Assembly (NCBI GenBank): GCA_963377175.1 | Contig: CAUJNA010002791.1 | Span: 570,435 to 634,434, forward strand | Length of the DNA stretch: 64,000 nt | Direction: 5' to 3' | Origin: Effrenium voratum | Taxonomy: Eukaryota > Sar > Dinophyceae > Suessiales > Symbiodiniaceae | Notes under the pieces: generated by a model | What the model was told of the DNA's origin: nothing | The model's input: only the letters and a program-made list of their open reading frames with translations | The model's database searches: none | Made by a program: the position numbers and the translations under genes | In this document: piece by piece, positions 63,540 through 64,000 of the stretch | Layout of the letters: the number at the start of each line of letters is the position of its first letter | Numbering within the stretch: position 1 is the stretch's first letter

Positions 63540-64000
63540 TTATAAGGTGACCACTATATACGGATAGAATAAGGCATATTTGTTCCATATATCTTTCTCT
63601 CGGACTTTGTCATCGCAGGACAAACAAGATCACTTCTGAATGTACTTCGTCATCAGAAGATTCCACTCGGTGCTAGGTCGAGGGGTACACTCTTCATTGC
63701 TTCCCATCCGACATTGGCTTAATACTCTCAGTTAGGCCCGGGTCTACAAGCCATCCTTCAATGAACATACATCGATCTATCAAAAAAATGGGTTGCCTTT
63801 CCGGACCCATGAATTCTGGCACACCACCTCAGACTCACCGACACGTGCGACCTGACAGGAAATGTAAAATAACCAAAACAATGTACGCACAATACGACTA
63901 ACCTTCAAAGCAAAATATGTAAACTTAAGACGTGCTAGTTACGCAAACCACCACACAGCGAAATCCTGCGAGCGCGCGGACTACGAAGCAGAAGTTGTCC
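63540..64000. other. No gene recognised
   Basis: Non-repetitive sequence to the window end. A short open frame from about 63595 (FLSDFVIAGQTRSLLNVLRH) looks faintly protein-like but stops after about 40 codons, with no motif that I recognise. Confidence 0.4.

Noticed and set aside
62910..63545. Lys/Phe/Asn-rich frames of 109 and 130 codons on opposite strands
   Set aside because: They are mirror translations of the large inverted repeat and share peptides because of its symmetry, so they are unlikely to be proteins.
1..64000. Bacterial or organellar origin, operons, rRNA genes, intact tRNA genes, replication origin
   Set aside because: No long coding frames, no ribosomal RNA words and no intact cloverleaf were found; the exon-intron pattern and the telomere-type repeats fit a dinoflagellate nucleus.

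Overview
The window reads as nuclear DNA of a dinoflagellate, most likely a photosynthetic one of the Symbiodiniaceae type. There are almost no long genuine open reading frames. Instead there are short exons of about 60-140 bp in long introns, with GT, GC and GA donors before AG acceptors. Repeats are abundant, including TTTAGGG-type telomere-like tracts. There is also a degenerate copia-type gag, and pieces of the dinoflagellate spliced-leader sequence lie inside a repeat. Nothing looks bacterial: no operons, ribosome binding sites, rRNA or intact tRNA genes.

Layout. 1-4880: frameshifted copia-like gag (+), then an endonuclease/exonuclease/phosphatase-like pseudogene (-) bounded by a long inverted repeat with spliced-leader-like motifs. 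4881-12200: mostly non-coding, with an 800-bp tetranucleotide satellite, one 164-codon minus ORF and a 1.4-kb degenerate telomere-like tract. 12200-20000: intron-like DNA with a few isolated candidate exons. 20100-25700: a split minus-strand gene for a PsbP-family thylakoid-lumen protein, the best supported host gene here; its central exons join in one frame and give a twin-arginine lumen signal followed by a PsbP domain. 25700-34700: mostly non-coding. 35400-62040: a chain of minus-strand exons for a long coiled-coil protein. Its largest gap (40.4-58.9 kb) holds an AT-rich island and a block of mobile and satellite DNA.

That block (42.5-57.8 kb) is the most unusual part. It carries two direct copies, about 9.7 kb apart, of a roughly 4.7-kb element with terminal inverted repeats of about 200 bp. 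Each copy has a minus-strand gene with a P-loop-like motif, a DUF3987-like stretch and a Cys/His motif, but no transposase that I recognise. The two copies carry different frame-breaking lesions. Between them lie a duplicated ankyrin-like exon fragment, two tRNA-like pieces and four stacked minisatellites (14, 73-74, about 10 and 13 bp).

Both multi-exon genes lie on the minus strand, as expected of the unidirectional gene arrays of dinoflagellates. Exon boundaries were placed by eye from AG acceptors, donors and phase. Single exons with no phase partner are marked as weak.
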